A stretch of DNA of 64,000 nt from Candidatus Zixiibacteriota bacterium. Lineage in GTDB: Bacteria > Zixibacteria > MSB-5A5 > GN15 > FEB-12. The notes below the pieces were generated by a model that was given only the letters and a program-made list of their open reading frames with translations, was not told the origin of the DNA and ran no database searches. The position numbers and the translations under genes were made by a program. Location of the stretch: assembly GCA_024280215.1 (NCBI GenBank), contig JAJRQO010000018.1, forward strand, positions 20,826 through 84,825. The letters are read 5' to 3'. Positions 60,801 through 64,000 of this stretch are shown here, piece after piece (positions within the stretch are counted from its first letter, which is position 1; each line of letters opens with the position of its first letter).

Positions 60801-61625
60801 CTATTCTTCCACTTTTGAATCGTTCACACTTGTAATAGCAGTTAAGTCAATCAAATCTATATCTAAATTCTCAGCATCATATTGTTCACCTCGGTAGACC
60901 CGAAGTTCGGAAAATGGTGCCGATTGAAATATCGCAATTCGTTTGGAACGTGTCAATTCCAAAAGAGCTATAAATGTCACCACAGCAGCAATCTTTTTGG
61001 GAATATCTGTAAATAACTCTTGAAATGTCGCGAACTCTTTTGCTTTCAAGGCGGTCATGACATAGATGATACGTTCTTCAATTGAAATTTCTTCATTTTC
61101 AACAGCATGAAAAGTCTCATCAGGTTTGGCAGTCATTACTTCTTTAAAAGCACTCACTAAATCAAAAAGGGTCGTCACCTGTTGTAATTCGACTTTACCA
61201 TCAATCTTTGTCACGGGTGTTAATGGTACATAATTTTGTTCTTCATACAGTGCTTTATCTTTTAAAATCTCACCCGCTTCTTTGTATTTCTTATATTCAA
61301 CTAAAGCCATGATAAGCTCTTCACGTGGATCATGCTCTTCTTCACTCTGAGGGTCACGTGGCAAAAGGAGTCTGGTTTTGATACGAATTAGTGTCGCCGC
61401 CATCAAAATAAAATCACCAGCAATTTCAAGATTCAGCGAACTCATCATCTCAACATATTTCAGATATTGCTTGGTAATTTTGGCGATTGGAATATCATAA
61501 ATATCGACTTCTTCTTTTTTTATCAAATAAAGAAGTAAATCTAAAGGACCATGGAAAACCGCAAGGTCAACCTGATAGTCGGAGTCATTAAGTTCTAAAT
61601 TTATCTTTTGTGAATCGTTGTCCAT
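60801..61625 (-). CDS. scpA: Segregation and condensation protein A
   Basis: A 274-residue kleisin. The N-terminal FHGPLDLLLYLIKKEEVDIYDIPIAKITKQYLKYVE and DFILMAATLIRIKTRLLLP segments are diagnostic. The C-terminal winged helix (AAVVTFIALLELTRSKRIAIFQS) binds SMC heads. It is a single base from the trpS stop, so the two are coupled. Confidence 0.95.
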   Translation of the reverse strand: MDNDSQKINLELNDSDYQVDLAVFHGPLDLLLYLIKKEEVDIYDIPIAKITKQYLKYVEMMSSLNLEIAGDFILMAATLIRIKTRLLLPRDPQSEEEHDPREELIMALVEYKKYKEAGEILKDKALYEEQNYVPLTPVTKIDGKVELQQVTTLFDLVSAFKEVMTAKPDETFHAVENEEISIEERIIYVMTALKAKEFATFQELFTDIPKKIAAVVTFIALLELTRSKRIAIFQSAPFSELRVYRGEQYDAENLDIDLIDLTAITSVNDSKVEE

Positions 61626-61626
61626 C

Positions 61627-62619
61627 TTATTTCTTTCGATACGAAATTTTCATCGCTTTGCGTACTTTGTCCATCATATTACCAGCCCGTTGCCTTGCCC
61701 GATCTCTACCAGTAGCAAGAACATCCCAGACAAAATCTTGGTTCTTCAAAAGTTCGACTCGTTTATCACGAATCGGTTGCAGAGCATTGTTAAGATTTGC
61801 ATTTAATTTCATTTTACAGTCAACACATCCCAAAGCACCAGTCCTACACTCAGGAGCAATCTCTTGTTCAGGGTTCTCTGTATATACTTTATGAAGTAAA
61901 AATATCGGACAGCCTTCTGGAGTTCCAGGGTCGCCCTGTCTTTGTTTTTTCGGGTCAGTATAAAATGAACGCAGACGTTTTTCTGTCTGCTTTTCTGTAA
62001 ACTCAAGCGGAATATGGTTGTCATACGATTTTGACATCTTACGATTATCAGAACCTAAGATAAGCGGAATTGTTGTAAAGAGAGCTTCAGGTTCTTTAAA
62101 AGTTTTTTTGTAAATTGTATTAAATCGCTGGGCTAAATCTTTGGCAAGCCAAATATGCTTTTCCTGATCTTTTCCAACGGGAACTTTATCAGCATTGTAC
62201 AAACAGATATCAGCCGCCTGCAAAACGGGATAGCCTAAGAAGCCATACGAATCAAGGGTCTCTTTTTTATCCTGATAGGTTGGCATTCGGGTAAGCGTCG
62301 GAACAGTAATCAGCATCGAAAAGAGCAAATGCAATTCAGTATGTTCTGGTACTTCTGATTGGATAAATATAGCACACTTTTCAGGGTCTAAACCCGCCGA
62401 GAGAAAATCAACAGCCATCTGAAAAACTTTATCTTTCATCCCTTTGGTATCTTTGTAATCAGCAGTAAGAGCATGTAAGTCGACAATACAACAATACATC
62501 CAATATTTTTCCTGCAAATTAACCCAATTACGTAAAGCACCTTCGAGATTTCCGACATGAAGCGAACCAGTTGGTTGCATACCAGAGAGAATAGTTTCTT
62601 TTTTTATGACTTCAGACAT
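61627..62619 (-). CDS. trpS: Tryptophanyl-tRNA synthetase
   Basis: A 330-residue class I synthetase of normal TrpRS length. The HIGH-equivalent is TGSLHVGN in SGMQPTGSLHVGNLEGALRNW, and RKMSKS marks the KMSKS loop. VDLHALTADY, LLFSMLITVPTLTRMPTYQDKK (in parts) and YPVLQAADICLYNAD are typical TrpRS. It charges tRNA-Trp. First gene of the run, with a promoter at 62667-62695. Confidence 0.97.
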   Translation of the reverse strand: MSEVIKKETILSGMQPTGSLHVGNLEGALRNWVNLQEKYWMYCCIVDLHALTADYKDTKGMKDKVFQMAVDFLSAGLDPEKCAIFIQSEVPEHTELHLLFSMLITVPTLTRMPTYQDKKETLDSYGFLGYPVLQAADICLYNADKVPVGKDQEKHIWLAKDLAQRFNTIYKKTFKEPEALFTTIPLILGSDNRKMSKSYDNHIPLEFTEKQTEKRLRSFYTDPKKQRQGDPGTPEGCPIFLLHKVYTENPEQEIAPECRTGALGCVDCKMKLNANLNNALQPIRDKRVELLKNQDFVWDVLATGRDRARQRAGNMMDKVRKAMKISYRKK

Positions 62620-62666
62620 TGATGATAGTTCTTTCGTTTGTCAATTTGCGTGAATTTATCAGACAA

Positions 62667-62695
62667 ATAGTACATAGAAAGTGAAAATAAATCAA
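62667..62695 (-). promoter_or_regulatory. Sigma70-like promoter of trpS
   Basis: On the minus strand TTGATT (62695-62690), 17 bases and TACTAT (62672-62667). It would start near 62660 and leave a leader of about 40 bases. Confidence 0.5.
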
Positions 62696-62834
62696 TTAAA
62701 AACTGTTTTTTATATTAACAGAAAATTTGATAAAAACCGACTTGATTGTTTCAAAAAGAGAAATTTTTTGCTTGCCAGTTCTTGAAGGCTTAAGACTTGT
62801 ACCGACGGGGCATTGCCCTGTCTAAAATAGCTTT

Positions 62835-62942
62835 GTAGGTTCACTTCCAAATTCGCCTAAGCGAACAGAACCCGACTTTTATGAGGGTAAGTTTTGTCGG
62901 GTTCTATACCCACCTATTGGTGGCTTCGTGAACCCGACCTAC
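62835..62942. repeat. Nested inverted-repeat element
   Basis: Three nested or adjacent stems: AGAACCCGAC (62867-62876) with GTCGGGTTCT (62896-62905), perfect 10 bp; CCACC-TATT-GGTGG (62910-62923); and an outer pair, GTAGGTTCAC (62835-62844) with GTGAACCCGACCTAC (62928-62942), which differ by a 5-base insertion of the same GTCGG sequence. The layout suggests a REP/MITE-like repeat or structured RNA. Confidence 0.55.
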
Positions 62943-62986
62943 TCAAGAAATATCTTTCTCTCAGGTTGCACAGGGGTGTTTCTATT

Positions 62987-63526
62987 TTACGTCGTAGCGG
63001 CAAACTCAGCTGAGTCAATAAACAGATATGGTTTCCAAAGGTCATCAACTGAATAGTTCCGTTGGATAAATGTAATAAATGTCGGACGGACAGGTTGTTT
63101 GAGAAGTCGCATACCTGCTTTTTCAGGCGACATATCCCCTTTTTTGTTATTACATTTCCCGCAAGAGCAAACAAGATTATCCCAACTCTCTCGCCCACCT
63201 ACTTTTTTGGGGATAATATGGTCGACTGTCATACTTCCTTTTGATGTACCACAATACTGACAGGTTTTATGGTCTCGGATAAGGACATTTTTACGAGTCA
63301 GGACAATTCGTTTGAAGGGTACTTTTTTGTATTGCCACAAACGAATAACGGCTGGGAGTGCATAATTATGCCTAACGGTTCTCACGTATGAGTTCTCTTT
63401 GTTGGCGATAATCTCGACTTTACCTTGAAACGAAAGCACGATTGCCCGACGAGCCGAACAGACTGTCAGCGGTTCGTAGTTTTGATTCAACATTAAGACC
63501 GAGCGATTTATTATTGAGCCGTTCAT
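62987..63526 (-). CDS. HNH endonuclease
   Basis: The ATG at 63526 has GGAG 8 bases before it; the GTG at 63535 is too close to that site. The 179-residue protein opens with VLMLNQNYEPLTVCSARRAIVL, then has an HNH core: CQYCG, SMTVDHIIPKKVGGRESWDNLVCSC and CNNKKGD with zinc-binding cysteines. This is the widespread chromosomal HNH family of about 170-190 residues; it is not linked to a mobile intron or phage here, and its role is unclear. Confidence 0.88.
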   Translation of the reverse strand: MNGSIINRSVLMLNQNYEPLTVCSARRAIVLSFQGKVEIIANKENSYVRTVRHNYALPAVIRLWQYKKVPFKRIVLTRKNVLIRDHKTCQYCGTSKGSMTVDHIIPKKVGGRESWDNLVCSCGKCNNKKGDMSPEKAGMRLLKQPVRPTFITFIQRNYSVDDLWKPYLFIDSAEFAATT

Positions 63527-63706
63527 TGACGACACTCCATAAAATAAAAGTATGCCGGATGACGTAGGTGCGAAAGCATGATGTGTCCGACAATAAAGTA
63601 GTAGAACTATTGATACTGCTTAAGATCTAAACATGCCGTATTTGTTGTCTGATGTCAATAAGAAAGATATGGGGGTGCTTTTGATTGTTTAAATCTCCCC
63701 AATGTC

Positions 63707-63726
63707 ATTCCCGTGAAAACGGGAAT
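63707..63726. repeat. Hairpin repeat with GAAA tetraloop
   Basis: ATTCCCGT, a GAAA loop and ACGGGAAT form a perfect 8-bp stem, followed by CCAG. The CATTCCCG...CGGGAATCCAG form is a well-known type of dispersed repeat in bacterial genomes; it lies just before the insertion sequence. Confidence 0.55.
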
Positions 63727-63754
63727 CCAGCGAGTATTATAAACCTCCCCCGAA

Positions 63755-63783
63755 TTGACGGACAGCAAGTTAAGAAGTATATT
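63755..63783 (+). promoter_or_regulatory. Promoter at the left end of the insertion sequence
   Basis: TTGACG (63755-63760), 17 bases and TATATT (63778-63783), then AGGAGGTG at 63791-63798 and the transposase ATG at 63803. The leader would be very short. Confidence 0.5.
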
Positions 63784-63802
63784 CCGTAATAGGAGGTGTC
63801 CA

Positions 63803-64000
63803 ATGACACGAAGACGTAAATATGACCGTCAATTTAAGATAGAAGCTGTTCGTTTAGTAACAGAGAAGGGTCGCAAAGCCACAGAAGTAGCCCGAGATTT
63901 GGGAATAAATGTCAATCAGCTTTCTTTGTGGAAGAAACAATTAGCAGAAGATCCCAAAGAAGCATTCCCGGGTCTTGGTAATTTAAAAGAATCAGATGCC
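63803..64000 (+). mobile_element. IS3-family transposase OrfA, 5' part
   Basis: Sixty-six codons are visible, starting TRRRKYDRQFKIEAVRLV and continuing with ATEVARDLGINVNQLSLWKKQL, a helix-turn-helix of the IS3-type OrfA (HTH_Tnp_1 family), then AFPGLGNL. It is cut by the window end; OrfB with the DDE domain and the right terminal repeat should follow. The left end of the element is probably near 63740-63755 (CCTCCCCCGAATTGAC), which cannot be verified without the right end. Confidence 0.88.

Larger units (their letters stand above)
62620..62986. other. 367-base non-coding stretch with a structured element
   Basis: No gene is visible. The first 80 bases hold the trpS promoter; 62750-62820 contains a GGGC-ATT-GCCC mini-hairpin; 62835-62942 is a cruciform-like element described separately. 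The rest is A/T-rich. Confidence 0.5.

Noticed and set aside
61627..62986. T-box or tRNA-like leader for trpS
   Set aside because: The predicted leader is about 40 bases and no T-box or tRNA-like motifs were seen in the gap.

Overview
The window looks like a low-GC chromosome segment of a diderm (Gram-negative) bacterium. The supporting features are beta-barrel outer-membrane proteins, lipoproteins with lipobox cysteines, a 14-subunit complex I and Shine-Dalgarno starts (several of them TTG). The subtilase ends in paired dockerin-like repeats of the type DIADLVxLVxYMF. From memory, that C-terminus is typical of candidate phyla such as Zixibacteria and their relatives, so the taxonomic placement is an inference. 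No rRNA, tRNA or CRISPR array was seen.

Layout. 1-7.5 kb (+): the tail of a SpoIIE-type phosphatase, a zinc-ribbon Nudix hydrolase, an Omp85-like barrel with a bactofilin-like N-terminal region, a GAF-PAS histidine kinase and a Ser/Thr kinase with TPR repeats. 7.45-11.9 kb (-): a 24-codon gene with a near-perfect Shine-Dalgarno sequence held in a hairpin, its own promoter and terminator, then a PqqD-like/M50 protease/HlyD fusion protein and a ClC transporter. 12.1-19.4 kb: an FAD oxidoreductase, an exported helical protein, a kinase-like protein lacking the ATPase domain (-), purF and a secreted subtilase. 19.4-34.1 kb (-): a complete nuoABCDEFGHIJKLMN operon with a glutaredoxin gene inserted between nuoM and nuoN. 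34.3-49.4 kb (-): a dense run with a Janus/phosphohistidine-phosphatase-like protein, two PHP phosphoesterases, an MFS carrier, an HD protein, a TonB-dependent-receptor-like protein plus an ECF S component, a secreted metalloprotease, fused ftcD, a protein-arginine-phosphatase-like gene next to a Sua5 gene, a SPOR lipoprotein and a frameshifted mannose-1-phosphate guanylyltransferase. 49.6-52.4 kb (-): a lipoprotein pair (one frameshifted) bracketed by a 23-bp inverted repeat. 52.4-58.8 kb (-): a PfkB kinase, then iorA-iorB-buk-ptb-ptb, which would turn 2-oxo acids into acyl-CoA, acyl phosphate and ATP; its promoter carries a CRP/FNR-like palindrome. 59-62.6 kb: a two-CW protein (+), then trpS-scpA-scpB-rluB (-). 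62.6-64 kb: a repeat-rich intergenic stretch, an HNH endonuclease and the start of an IS3-type transposase.

The most unusual item is at 7.45-10.1 kb. A monocistronic unit encodes a 24-residue peptide containing TIEKLEDRIAPR and ending SSGGQ. It sits next to a fusion protein whose parts (PqqD-like peptide-recognition domain, site-2-protease-like M50 domain, HlyD-type adaptor) suit recognition, cleavage and export of a small peptide. I propose this as a candidate peptide maturation/export system. The link rests on position and domain logic only.

Two genes (48.6 kb and 51.0 kb) are each broken by the apparent loss of one A in an A-run. This suggests either homopolymer under-calling in the assembly or slippage-dependent expression.
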